Positions 43,226 through 50,803 of a stretch of 64,000 nt of DNA are shown piece by piece. Origin of the DNA: Planctomycetota bacterium (GTDB lineage: Bacteria > Planctomycetota > UBA1135); the NCBI GenBank assembly GCA_026421205.1, contig JAPKBM010000004.1:36430-100429 (forward strand). The letters are read 5' to 3'. A program made the translations under genes and the position numbers. The first letter of the stretch is position 1, and each line of letters starts with the position of its first letter. The notes below the pieces were generated by a model. The model ran no database searches. It saw nothing but the letters and a program-made list of their open reading frames with translations, and was not told the DNA's origin.

Positions 43226-44244
43226 TCAGAATGACTACGAACCAGGCCGTAAATTGAGACTTCCTTTTCCACTTCAACCGTCTTGCCGCGGCGCGTCCAA
43301 AGGAAGCGCACCTGCAGTTTGCCGGAAAATGGGCCAGGCTCTGGGTTTTCTAGGAGTTGCAACCGTATGAGGTAACGACTTTGCTCCTCTAAGGTTACGC
43401 AATCGGCAGTCGCACCGGAAATGCCTTCCACCTTGATTTCGGGCTTTTTCATCCTTCCCTCTCTAACTCCGACCTCCACAGACGTTTGCGCCGAAATTCC
43501 AGGCTGAATTACCCCCAGAAGCAATTTGCGAGGGCGAATCCAGGTTAACCCTGACGTTTCCCACTCCACAGGAAGCAAAAATCGGTACTTCTGGTCTGTC
43601 TCAAAGGACAGAAATACATGGTGAAGCCCCTCTTCGGAAGCATCAACCGGGAGCACCACACGGAAATTTTGCTCGGTGGACGAGACCAAGTTAGGCAATC
43701 CACGCACTTCCAAAGGGGGTGCCGATGCACGCAACTTGAGTAAACGAAAGGGTTCCGGAGCAGATACGCGCACCAAAAACTCAGCCTCAGTTTCCTCCGT
43801 CATCACGCCCATCCGAAGAACTTGAGGCGTCGACTGAAACCATGGCTGAAGATCTCCATCAAAGGCCAGTGTTTGCGGAAGGCCTGGACCATTCCCTTGG
43901 AGGACCACCGTGGAATGCTTCATTCCACGGAAACCGGCGGTGTCCCAATCCACCTCAATGACACCTTGCGTCCCCACCGGAAGTGTCTCACCCCAAGAAA
44001 CTGTGGAGCCGTGGACCACAATCCGCGTTTCCAAACACCCACAGCTCCCGTCGGAGGCATCCAAACGAACCGCCTGCCCCATAACAGAAAACGGGAAAGT
44101 CACAGTTTTCAGCTCTCCAGCGACCAAGGAACCTAAATCTTGCTTCAAGACAGAAAAGTGCAATCCATCCGACGAAGTCGACCTACCACAGGCTAAAGCA
44201 GCAAAAAGGAGAGGAAACAAACGGAGGAAAGGTTGCCCGAGCAT
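43222..44244 (-). CDS. DUF1573-domain lipoprotein (copy 1)
   Basis: 340 residues; lipobox FAALAC at the end of the signal peptide, SCGCLETRIVVHG as the DUF1573 cysteine motif, then Ig-like beta strands. It heads the minus-strand string that runs into the pilus motor genes and beyond. Only 23 bp separate it from the divergent lipoprotein gene at 44268, so its promoter must be very compact or lie within that neighbour. Confidence 0.8.
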   Translation of the reverse strand: MLGQPFLRLFPLLFAALACGRSTSSDGLHFSVLKQDLGSLVAGELKTVTFPFSVMGQAVRLDASDGSCGCLETRIVVHGSTVSWGETLPVGTQGVIEVDWDTAGFRGMKHSTVVLQGNGPGLPQTLAFDGDLQPWFQSTPQVLRMGVMTEETEAEFLVRVSAPEPFRLLKLRASAPPLEVRGLPNLVSSTEQNFRVVLPVDASEEGLHHVFLSFETDQKYRFLLPVEWETSGLTWIRPRKLLLGVIQPGISAQTSVEVGVREGRMKKPEIKVEGISGATADCVTLEEQSRYLIRLQLLENPEPGPFSGKLQVRFLWTRRGKTVEVEKEVSIYGLVRSHSE

Positions 44245-44267
44245 CAGGAACTCCCCAATATACGGAT

Positions 44268-44870
44268 GTGTCCCCCCATTCCCTGCCTACGGCCTGTCTT
44301 CTTTTGCTTGGCCTCCTTTCTTGTGCTGGACTTCCCCCCGAAGCCTTGGCTCTTGCAGAGCGTCCCACATTTCGTACTCCAACTGACGGCGCCCGCAGTT
44401 TCCTTGCCGCCATTGCCACGAATAACGCCTCTGCGGAATATCTTTGTTTCAGCGAATCCCTCAAGAAAAAGCACGGAGCAACTTTGGACGCCTACCTCCT
44501 TGCCCGCCCCACGCTCCTCAAAGACCTCGGCCAAGCTCAAAAGCATGCCTTTGACTTGCAACTCCACACCCAAAAAGAGCATCCCGAAGGCACCTTACTC
44601 TGGTGGTCTCACGACGGCGTTCCGTACCTCGGTCTTGTGATGACTGCTCAGTATTACTATGACCTAGAGGCCGCCGATGGCCGCCGCATTGGGAATTTCC
44701 TTCCGCAAGCTCCAGGACATTATGTGCACTTGGAAGGGCGTAGCCTTCGTGCAGAAATCCAAGATTCCGGGGTGCGTGGTGCTCCAGAAGGTGATGCCCT
44801 CACCCGATTTGAAGTGGGCACAGAATGGAAAATTGCGGACATCCTCTCAGCTGAGGACGCTGAAAACTAA
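44268..44870 (+). CDS. Putative lipoprotein of unknown function
   Basis: 200 residues from a GTG start; signal peptide with lipobox LLGLLSC. The mature part looks like a NTF2-like fold (PTDGARSFLAAIATNNASAEYLCFSESLKKKHG at its start, later GTEWKIADILSAE), but I do not recognise the family with confidence. It is divergent from the DUF1573 lipoprotein genes (23 bp) and its end overlaps the end of the convergent GGDEF-like gene by 4 bp. Confidence 0.65.
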   Translation: MSPHSLPTACLLLLGLLSCAGLPPEALALAERPTFRTPTDGARSFLAAIATNNASAEYLCFSESLKKKHGATLDAYLLARPTLLKDLGQAQKHAFDLQLHTQKEHPEGTLLWWSHDGVPYLGLVMTAQYYYDLEAADGRRIGNFLPQAPGHYVHLEGRSLRAEIQDSGVRGAPEGDALTRFEVGTEWKIADILSAEDAEN

Positions 44871-45760
44871 GCGGGCTGCGGCAAGACACTCTGCAAGAAT
44901 GCTTGCGCCGAGACCAACGATGCGTCCGGGCAAACCCCCACTGAGGCTTCCCACTCCACGGTTTCACTCATCAAATCCTTCAAGCCAAGCTTCTTCAAGC
45001 CCTGTGTAACACGCTCCGCGAAAAGCGCTACGCCGGCGGGTCCAGTATGCGGCAAGAGAGCCACAAAAGTTCGGTGATCCCAACGTGCTGCAACATCCAC
45101 GTCCCGAGTGTCCAAGAGAATAACGCTAGCAACTTCTAAAGCGCGCGCGTCAGCGACTTCTCCGTCCATGGAAAAAGCAACCAAACCCAAAGGAAAGCGA
45201 AAACGGTTGGAGCGTTTAAATTCTTCATCCAAACGATGCTCCCAATAATCAGAGGCAAAGAGACCCGTCTCAGCATCGGTAATATGACGCAAGAATACTT
45301 CTCGATCCTCATCGATACGATTCCCCAGCATGGCAGTTAAGCTTTTCCCTAAAGTCTCTGCGTCCACCGACGGCGCAGGCGCTGGCTTTACGGAACACGG
45401 GGCACCAAAGGGAGATGCAAGCAAGTCTGCTAATGCCTCTGGCTGAATAGGAAGAGACACCGCACCCTGAGCACCAACAAAACGAGCAAGGCCGTCGGCG
45501 TCGGCCAGATCTCCTTGTGTGAGAAGAAAAAGAAGAGCGCGGTGGTTGCGGAGAAACTCCAAGCTCCACTCCTGCACACTAAGCGGCGCAAAAACGGCAG
45601 GGTCCACCACGACGAGGCCATCCACCGTTTGCTCGGCAAGTTCCATCAGAGAGGCGCTCACCTGAACATCACCGATGGCCTCCGGAACCAAGGCAGCAGC
45701 TTTTTGACAGGCGGTGACGATATCGGCGTCGGCGGAAAAAACAGTAAGGCTTCGTTTCAT
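44867..45760 (-). CDS. Receiver-like plus degenerate GGDEF-like protein
   Basis: 297 residues. The first about 115 resemble a pseudo-receiver (LTVFSADADIVTACQKA ... GLVVVDPAV ... LLFLLTQ). The second half (about 160-290) has the layout of a GGDEF domain (DAETGLFASDYWEHRLDEEFKRSNRFRFPLGLVAF), but the GG[DE]EF site is replaced by WDHRTF, so diguanylate cyclase activity is not expected. It may act as a binding or scaffolding protein. ATGA couples it to yebC upstream. Confidence 0.6.
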   Translation of the reverse strand: MKRSLTVFSADADIVTACQKAAALVPEAIGDVQVSASLMELAEQTVDGLVVVDPAVFAPLSVQEWSLEFLRNHRALLFLLTQGDLADADGLARFVGAQGAVSLPIQPEALADLLASPFGAPCSVKPAPAPSVDAETLGKSLTAMLGNRIDEDREVFLRHITDAETGLFASDYWEHRLDEEFKRSNRFRFPLGLVAFSMDGEVADARALEVASVILLDTRDVDVAARWDHRTFVALLPHTGPAGVALFAERVTQGLKKLGLKDLMSETVEWEASVGVCPDASLVSAQAFLQSVLPQPA

Positions 45761-46488
45761 GCGGATGGGAATTCTGCGTTGTGATGAACACCTTGTACAT
45801 CTTCGTCATCTTCAATGGCGTCGATGAGTGCTTGAAATTTATCTTCTTGCTCCATCGGTAATGCAACCATGGTATCCGGAATGTACTGAAGGCTTGCATC
45901 TACTAAAGTCCAACCTTTGGCGTCAAAAGCCTCTTTCAATTGAATAAAGGAGGCGGGGTCTCCTTCAACACCAAAAATCTCAGTTTCATGCGTAGTGATG
46001 TCCTCCGCACCGTTCTCTAAAGCCACTTCCATTAAATCCTCTTCATCCACCCCGCCTCTCTCTAGAACGAATACAGACTTCCGTTTGAACATCCATGCCA
46101 CCGAACCAGAATTAGCCATGCTGCCCCCTTTCTTGGTCAAAGCTGTCCGCAAATTTGGAGCAGTACGGTTCCGGTTATCCGTCAAAGCCTCAATCAAAAT
46201 GGCAACGCCACCTGGGGCATACGCCTCATAAGTCACTTCTTCCGGGGGTGGACCATCTAACTTACCCGCACCCTTTTTCACCGCCCGGTCAATGGAGTCG
46301 TTCGGCATATTGTCTGCCTTCGCCCGCTCAATGGCATAGCGAAGAGGCAAGTTCATCGCTGGGTCACTCCCTCCTGTGCGAGCCGCCGCCATGATGAGCT
46401 TGGCCCACTTTGAAAAAACTTTCCCGCGCTTCGCGTCAACCTTTGACTTTTTGCGCTGGATGTTGGCCCAATGAGAATGTCCTGCCAT
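45757..46488 (-). CDS. yebC: YebC/TACO1-family protein
   Basis: 243 residues, beginning AGHSHWANIQRKKSKVDAKRGK as in nearly all members, with NLPLRYAIERAKADNMP, YEAYAPGG, and NRNRTAPNLRTALTKKGG. Known roles are translation assistance at proline-rich stretches (TACO1/YebC2-like) or transcription regulation (PmpR). The choice between them cannot be made from sequence by eye. The upstream region holds only the rpsI terminator and 40 bp. Confidence 0.93.
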   Translation of the reverse strand: MAGHSHWANIQRKKSKVDAKRGKVFSKWAKLIMAAARTGGSDPAMNLPLRYAIERAKADNMPNDSIDRAVKKGAGKLDGPPPEEVTYEAYAPGGVAILIEALTDNRNRTAPNLRTALTKKGGSMANSGSVAWMFKRKSVFVLERGGVDEEDLMEVALENGAEDITTHETEIFGVEGDPASFIQLKEAFDAKGWTLVDASLQYIPDTMVALPMEQEDKFQALIDAIEDDEDVQGVHHNAEFPSA

Positions 46489-46520
46489 GGTCTTTGAATT
46501 CTAACGACTTCGAGGGGTAG

Positions 46521-46557
46521 AAAGAAAAGAGGACCGTCGAAATAATTCGACGGTCCT
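46521..46557 (-). terminator. Intrinsic terminator of the rplM-rpsI operon
   Basis: A perfect 12-bp inverted repeat (AGGACCGTCGAA / TTCGACGGTCCT, 46530-46541 and 46546-46557) with a 4-nt loop lies 20 bp after the rpsI stop. On the minus strand it is followed by a pyrimidine-rich CTTTTCTTT. No T run on the plus side. Confidence 0.85.
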
Positions 46558-46577
46558 GGAAAACGAGGAAAACGAGA

Positions 46578-47129
46578 TTAGCGCTTGCCCCACTGATGAC
46601 CGCGACGAGCCCCGTGGCGACCGTATTTCTTCCGCTCTACCATGCGTGAGTCACGGGAAAGGTGACCTGCGGACCGAATAAGTTGTTCGGCATCGGGGTA
46701 GAGCGCCATAAGTGCACGACCAAGACCCATGCGGACTGCACCAGCTTGTCCGGTGACTCCACCCCCATGTGTATTGACGAAGACATCGACCTTTTTCCCC
46801 ACCTTCAGGGTGGTGAGAGGTCCCGTAGCCATGCCGTGGTCGAGAAGACGGGTGAAATACACCGTCATGTCTTTCCCATTGACCTGAAAAACACCAGCTC
46901 CTGGGCGAACCCGAACGCGCGCGACGGATTCTTTCCGGCGCCCCGTGCCCCAGTGGTAATGGGATTCTCCCGGATTGTCTAAACGGCCAGTCGGGTCCAC
47001 GACCGCTTCCACGGTCTCTTCTTCCCCAGATTCAGACGTTGTGCCAGCATTGGTACCCAGTGCTTCTGCCACGGCTTCTGCCATGGCGGTATCCGCAGTC
47101 TCTGCGGGTGCTTGCGTGTTTTCTTCCAT
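46578..47129 (-). CDS. rpsI: 30S ribosomal protein uS9 with acidic N-terminal extension
   Basis: 183 residues. The S9 domain begins near residue 60 (YHWGTGRRKESVARVRVRPG) and has the usual VFVNTHGGGVTGQAGAVRMGLGRAL and the basic C-terminal tail reaching the decoding region (MVERKKYGRHGARRGHQW, ending KR). The first 55 or so residues form an Ala/Glu/Thr-rich acidic extension absent from typical S9 (about 130 residues). ATG 47129 is 4 bp after the rplM stop; the frame is open to 47201, but that part overlaps rplM. Confidence 0.95.
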   Translation of the reverse strand: MEENTQAPAETADTAMAEAVAEALGTNAGTTSESGEEETVEAVVDPTGRLDNPGESHYHWGTGRRKESVARVRVRPGAGVFQVNGKDMTVYFTRLLDHGMATGPLTTLKVGKKVDVFVNTHGGGVTGQAGAVRMGLGRALMALYPDAEQLIRSAGHLSRDSRMVERKKYGRHGARRGHQWGKR

Positions 47130-47133
47130 AGAA

Positions 47134-47574
47134 TTAGCTAAGATCCGGCAAAGGGGCCGGTTGCTGAGCGGCGTGAGGATGCTCTCCGCCGGCGTAAACA
47201 AAAAGGTTCTTCCTCATTTGCCGACCAAGCTTGGTCTTTGGCAACATCCGCTCAACCGCCTTTTGAAGAAGGCGCTCTGGATGCTTTCCTTTGACGGTGG
47301 CGTAAGGGATTTCCCGACGACCACCGGGGTATCCCGTGTAATGCACGTATTGCTTGTCTTCGGCCTTGCGACCAGTCACAGCAACCTTTTCACAATTCAC
47401 GACAACTACGGAATCTCCGCAGTCATAGTGCTCAGAAACCGTGGGTTTGTGCTTCCCTTGAAGGACGTAGGCAATGTCACGAGCCAAACGACCAAGGACT
47501 TTGCCGTCGGCGTCGGCGAGAAGCCACGCACGATCCTGGGTTTGGGCGTTGTTATGGGATGTTGAAGGACGCAT
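47134..47574 (-). CDS. rplM: 50S ribosomal protein uL13
   Basis: 146 residues, normal length. Motifs: RAWLLADADGKVLGRLARDIAYVLQGK, DCGDSVVVVNCEKVAVTGRK, YVHYTGYPGG, HPERLLQKAVERMLPKTKLGRQM and FVYAGGEHPHAAQQP. First gene of rplM-rpsI. The ATG at 47574 is chosen from the family N-terminus. Confidence 0.96.
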   Translation of the reverse strand: MRPSTSHNNAQTQDRAWLLADADGKVLGRLARDIAYVLQGKHKPTVSEHYDCGDSVVVVNCEKVAVTGRKAEDKQYVHYTGYPGGRREIPYATVKGKHPERLLQKAVERMLPKTKLGRQMRKNLFVYAGGEHPHAAQQPAPLPDLS

Positions 47575-47609
47575 TTTTCTTGCGGGAACCCCTGAAAATG
47601 GGGCGTGGC

Positions 47610-47638
47610 ATTCTAGCGGTATGCCGAGGCTAGGGCAA
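47610..47638 (-). promoter_or_regulatory. Sigma70-type promoter of rplM-rpsI
   Basis: On the minus strand, TTGCCC (47638-47633), 17-bp spacer, TAGAAT (47615-47610). The start would lie near 47603, leaving a leader of about 30 nt that can form a short CCCC/GGGG hairpin just before the ATG. L13 leaders can be autoregulatory in some bacteria; whether this one is cannot be told. Confidence 0.6.
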
Positions 47639-47658
47639 GAGAAAGCCCTATAAGGCAA

Positions 47659-48522
47659 TCAATCCTTAGGGACATGGAGCAAAACCCCGTCTTGAAAAGG
47701 AAGGGGCGCTCCTTTTGAATCCAAAATCCGAATCGGAAGGCGGTCCAAGTAAACCCTCGAGATGGAGGCCAGCCCAGGATATTGCCGCACAATACTGCCC
47801 AAAATCCCCATTTTCACGACAAATGTATTCCCTAAAGGGTCCCGCGTTAGCGAAGAGCGACCCCAGAAGAGTTGGGTGCCGTCGGCCAAAACTATCGTCA
47901 TTGCAGGAGGAATCTCTTTTGCGCTCACCGGATACCCCTCTTGCCTCTCCAAGCGCAACACCTTCAAGCCGGTCACTTCTTGAACCTTCAAAGCATCCAC
48001 GTGCATCCGAATCCCCTCTTGCACTAGCGCGTTGGCAAGGCGTCGGCCTGGAGCGGGAAGAGAAATGCCCGGGTCTAGGGGAAGATCTAAAACATGTTCG
48101 TGGAGTGCGCCCTGAACGCCCGGGGGTAGAAGGGTGGCATCTACGGAAAGATAAACCGGGGCGCCTTCGGGAGGCAAGACACGAAGAATAGGCCAACGGG
48201 GTTGATAACGAATCCGCAACCCTTTCGGAAATGCTATGTCTACCTTGACCGATTTTGGATCCATCCAAGTCACTTGTTTCAAGAGATGACGGACGATGGT
48301 TGGCGCGTTGGGGTCCGTCAAGGCCAAAAGTGGCGCTGTTTTTAGAACTTCGGCCAATTCATCATGCCATGGTTGGGAAATGGGAAATGCCAAAGTGCCA
48401 TGCTGCCACTTGGCTAAAGATCGAGGCTGGTCCGCCGCGCGAAGAGGAGCCTGCAAGCCCCACCAGGAAACAGCCGCAACCAAAGCCAGCAAGACACAGA
48501 GGAGGATGGCGCGCGCGTTCAT
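47659..48522 (-). CDS. Single-pass membrane protein, possibly FtsQ/DivIB-like
   Basis: 287 residues: N-terminal transmembrane helix (ILLCVLLALVAAVSWWGL), then a POTRA-like region (KQVTWMDPKSVKVDIAFPKGLRIRYQPRWPI) and a larger beta domain (MTIVLADGTQLFWGRSSLTRDP; ISRVYLDRLPIRILDSKG). The order of a membrane anchor, POTRA and beta domain resembles FtsQ, and YLSVDATLLPP is reminiscent of the FtsQ 'D..G..lp' turn, but similarity is weak. It ends 20 bp before the rplM promoter. Divergent from the helicase (50 bp). Confidence 0.5.
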   Translation of the reverse strand: MNARAILLCVLLALVAAVSWWGLQAPLRAADQPRSLAKWQHGTLAFPISQPWHDELAEVLKTAPLLALTDPNAPTIVRHLLKQVTWMDPKSVKVDIAFPKGLRIRYQPRWPILRVLPPEGAPVYLSVDATLLPPGVQGALHEHVLDLPLDPGISLPAPGRRLANALVQEGIRMHVDALKVQEVTGLKVLRLERQEGYPVSAKEIPPAMTIVLADGTQLFWGRSSLTRDPLGNTFVVKMGILGSIVRQYPGLASISRVYLDRLPIRILDSKGAPLPFQDGVLLHVPKD

Positions 48523-48572
48523 TCCCCTTGTTCTATCTTGTATGTGGACCTCATACTAGGCACACTTTGCCC

Positions 48573-50570
48573 ATGCATTCTCCAGAGCCGACGACCTTTA
48601 AAGGATTTACCCTATCCACTTTTCAGAGGAAAGCAGCGCGGGCCCTGGACACCGAGAAAAACATCTTGGTCGCCGCTCCCACGGGCGCAGGGAAAACGCT
48701 GGTTGCGGAGTACGCCATTCACCGGGCCATGAAATTGGGGATGCGAAGCATTTACACCGCCCCCATCAAGGCACTCTCCAATCAGAAATTCCGCGACTTC
48801 CGCGCCGACCCTGCGATTGGAGATGCTGGATTGATGACGGGAGATGTCACGGTGAATCCCCATGCCAAGGTATTGGTCATGACGACGGAAATTTTACGTA
48901 ATACACTCTTTGAAGATCCGGGGAAATTAAAGGATGTAGGTTGTGTCGTTTTTGATGAAGTGCACTACATGGACGATCCGGAACGAGGGTCGGTCTGGGA
49001 AGAAACGTTGATGTTTTTACCGGAAGAGATTGTGGTTGTGGCTTTATCCGCAACAATTGACAACTTAGGACAGTTTGCCGCTTGGCTGGAGCGCGTACGA
49101 AACCGGCCGGTGGAACTTGTTCAAGAAACGAAAAGGCCGGTTCCACTCAAACAATTTCTATACCACCCAAAGGCGGGTATTTTTCCACCTTCTCGCCTTA
49201 AGCCCATTCGGAAAAACTTCCTTTCGCAGCGGCGCAACCCACAATTTAAAAAGAGAGATGACAAGCCGCTGGTAGACGAACTCATTAAGAAAAAGCAGGT
49301 TCCTATCTTGTACTTTTGCTTTTCTCGCAAACTGTGTGAACAGAAATCACAAAGAGCCAGTCGGCGCCGCCTCCTCCACGAAAAAGAGGAAGTTCGTGCG
49401 CGAAAAGTCTGGGAGGAAGGGAAGAAAGAGTTTCAATTTCAAGACAAGTCGGGGGCCATCGCTGAGTTGAAACACATGGTCCTCCGTGGCGTTGCCGCAC
49501 ACCACGCCGGCATGCTTCCATTGCACAAAGAAATGGTGGAGCGCATGTTTGCCGAAGGACTGATCAAAATCCTATTCACCACAGAGACGTTTGCATTAGG
49601 TATTAATATGCCTGCGCGGGCAGTTATTTTTGATTCTCTCACAAAATTCGACGGTGTTGACTTTGACTATATGAAAACGCGTGATTTCCTGCAGATGGCC
49701 GGTCGTGCAGGGCGCTTAGGGATGGACAAAGAAGGATTAGTTTATTCCATTTTAGAAATGGATGATGTCTTAGAAGCACCCATACACCGGATTCAATCAG
49801 GAAAAGTAGAGCCGATTATTTCTCGTTTCCATTTGGATTATGCCACTCTGGTCCACTTGCATGGCCTTGCTGGGCAGGAAGCCGCCATGGAAGCCTGGGG
49901 GAAAAGCTTTGCTGCATTTCAAGCAAAGGAGCACTCTAAAAAACGCGAAGAGATTAACCGCATGAAAACGCAGTCTGTTCTAAAAAAACGTTATGCCTTT
50001 TTGGAATCCATGGGCTACATTACAGGAGAAAAAGAAGTTCTTGCCCGAGGTCGTACTTGCCAAAAACTACACGGGCTTGAAGTCGAGCTTACGGAACTTC
50101 TTTATGACGGCGTACTGCAAGAGGCGGAAGCTCCGGCACTTTGCGGGCTGGTCGCCGCCGTCGTTCATGAAAGCCGTCGGCGAGAAGAATATTGCCAGAA
50201 TGCTTTACGGCCCATGCGCGGGCTCCTTCGGCGAGCGTCCCACATTTTAGATGCCGTTGCAGAAACCGAAGTTTCACATGGACTGGCGGCCTCGTTCCGG
50301 AATATAGATGAGGGCATGGTTCCCGCCGTTTTTGAATATGCAAAAGGAACGCCGTGGAGAGAACTCGGTGACTTCACCAATGCCGCACCGGGTGATTTCG
50401 TGCGGACCGCGCGCATGGTGGTGCAGTACTTGCGTCATTTGCAAAACGTCAGCCAAGAATCCACCCCTGACTTCTCGGAGACCTGCGCCGAAGCCGTGGA
50501 GTGCTTGTACCGCGGCCCCGTGGATGTGCGTGCCGAGCTCCGCCTACAGGACAATGACAAACCAGAGTAG
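48573..50570 (+). CDS. Ski2-like DEAD/DEAH-box RNA helicase
   Basis: 665 residues starting at the ATG in the context TLPMHSPEPTT. RecA1: FQRKAARALDTEKNILVAAPTGAGKT (Q-like and Walker A), PIKALSNQKF, TTEILRN, DEVHYMDDPERG and ALSATIDN. RecA2: FTTETFALGINMPARAVIF and DFLQMAGRAGRLGMDKEG. This matches the Ski2/Mtr4-like helicases of bacteria (HelY group), which unwind RNA, often to feed exonucleases. The C-terminal about 150 residues resemble the DSHCT domain (PALCGLVAAVVHESRR). A longer reading from 48255 would be antisense through the FtsQ-like gene and is rejected. Confidence 0.9.
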   Translation: MHSPEPTTFKGFTLSTFQRKAARALDTEKNILVAAPTGAGKTLVAEYAIHRAMKLGMRSIYTAPIKALSNQKFRDFRADPAIGDAGLMTGDVTVNPHAKVLVMTTEILRNTLFEDPGKLKDVGCVVFDEVHYMDDPERGSVWEETLMFLPEEIVVVALSATIDNLGQFAAWLERVRNRPVELVQETKRPVPLKQFLYHPKAGIFPPSRLKPIRKNFLSQRRNPQFKKRDDKPLVDELIKKKQVPILYFCFSRKLCEQKSQRASRRRLLHEKEEVRARKVWEEGKKEFQFQDKSGAIAELKHMVLRGVAAHHAGMLPLHKEMVERMFAEGLIKILFTTETFALGINMPARAVIFDSLTKFDGVDFDYMKTRDFLQMAGRAGRLGMDKEGLVYSILEMDDVLEAPIHRIQSGKVEPIISRFHLDYATLVHLHGLAGQEAAMEAWGKSFAAFQAKEHSKKREEINRMKTQSVLKKRYAFLESMGYITGEKEVLARGRTCQKLHGLEVELTELLYDGVLQEAEAPALCGLVAAVVHESRRREEYCQNALRPMRGLLRRASHILDAVAETEVSHGLAASFRNIDEGMVPAVFEYAKGTPWRELGDFTNAAPGDFVRTARMVVQYLRHLQNVSQESTPDFSETCAEAVECLYRGPVDVRAELRLQDNDKPE

Positions 50571-50635
50571 GTCAGCTATTTTGCCACATACGGCTTACGC
50601 TCCTCCTTCCCACTCTCTTTCCTGTTCAAACCATC

Positions 50636-50782
50636 ATGCAAAAAAATGGGGCTGTCTCACAGGCATTCCACGTTCGCTACTGCCCCACGAACTATCTCAT
50701 TCGTCAGGACGGAAATATCCTGTACCGCCGTGTTGGTTGGAAGGAAGAAAAAGCGAAAGACCTTCTTGGCGAAACCCCTTAA
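50636..50782 (+). pseudogene. Thioredoxin/TlpA-like C-terminal remnant (48 codons)
   Basis: A 48-codon open frame between the helicase and caspase genes. Its sequence, with VSQAFHVRYCPTNYLIRQDG followed by NILYRRVG, matches the C-terminal third of TlpA-like thioredoxin folds (central strand, cis-Pro, strand, G). No N-terminal half with a redox motif fits in the 66 bp upstream. It therefore looks like a leftover of a deleted gene, or a very small protein; no ribosome-binding site is seen. The remainder of the 233-bp gap holds nothing recognisable. Confidence 0.4.
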
Positions 50783-50803
50783 TTCAGAGGTAGACTTCAA
50801 AAC

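Noticed and set aside
46578..47201. Longer start for rpsI at 47201 and for rplM at 47658
   Set aside because: Those frames overlap the neighbouring gene or promoter; the family-typical starts are 47129 and 47574.
48255..48572. N-terminal extension of the helicase
   Set aside because: It is antisense through the FtsQ-like gene and has no helicase motif; the ATG at 48573 lies just before the Q-like motif.
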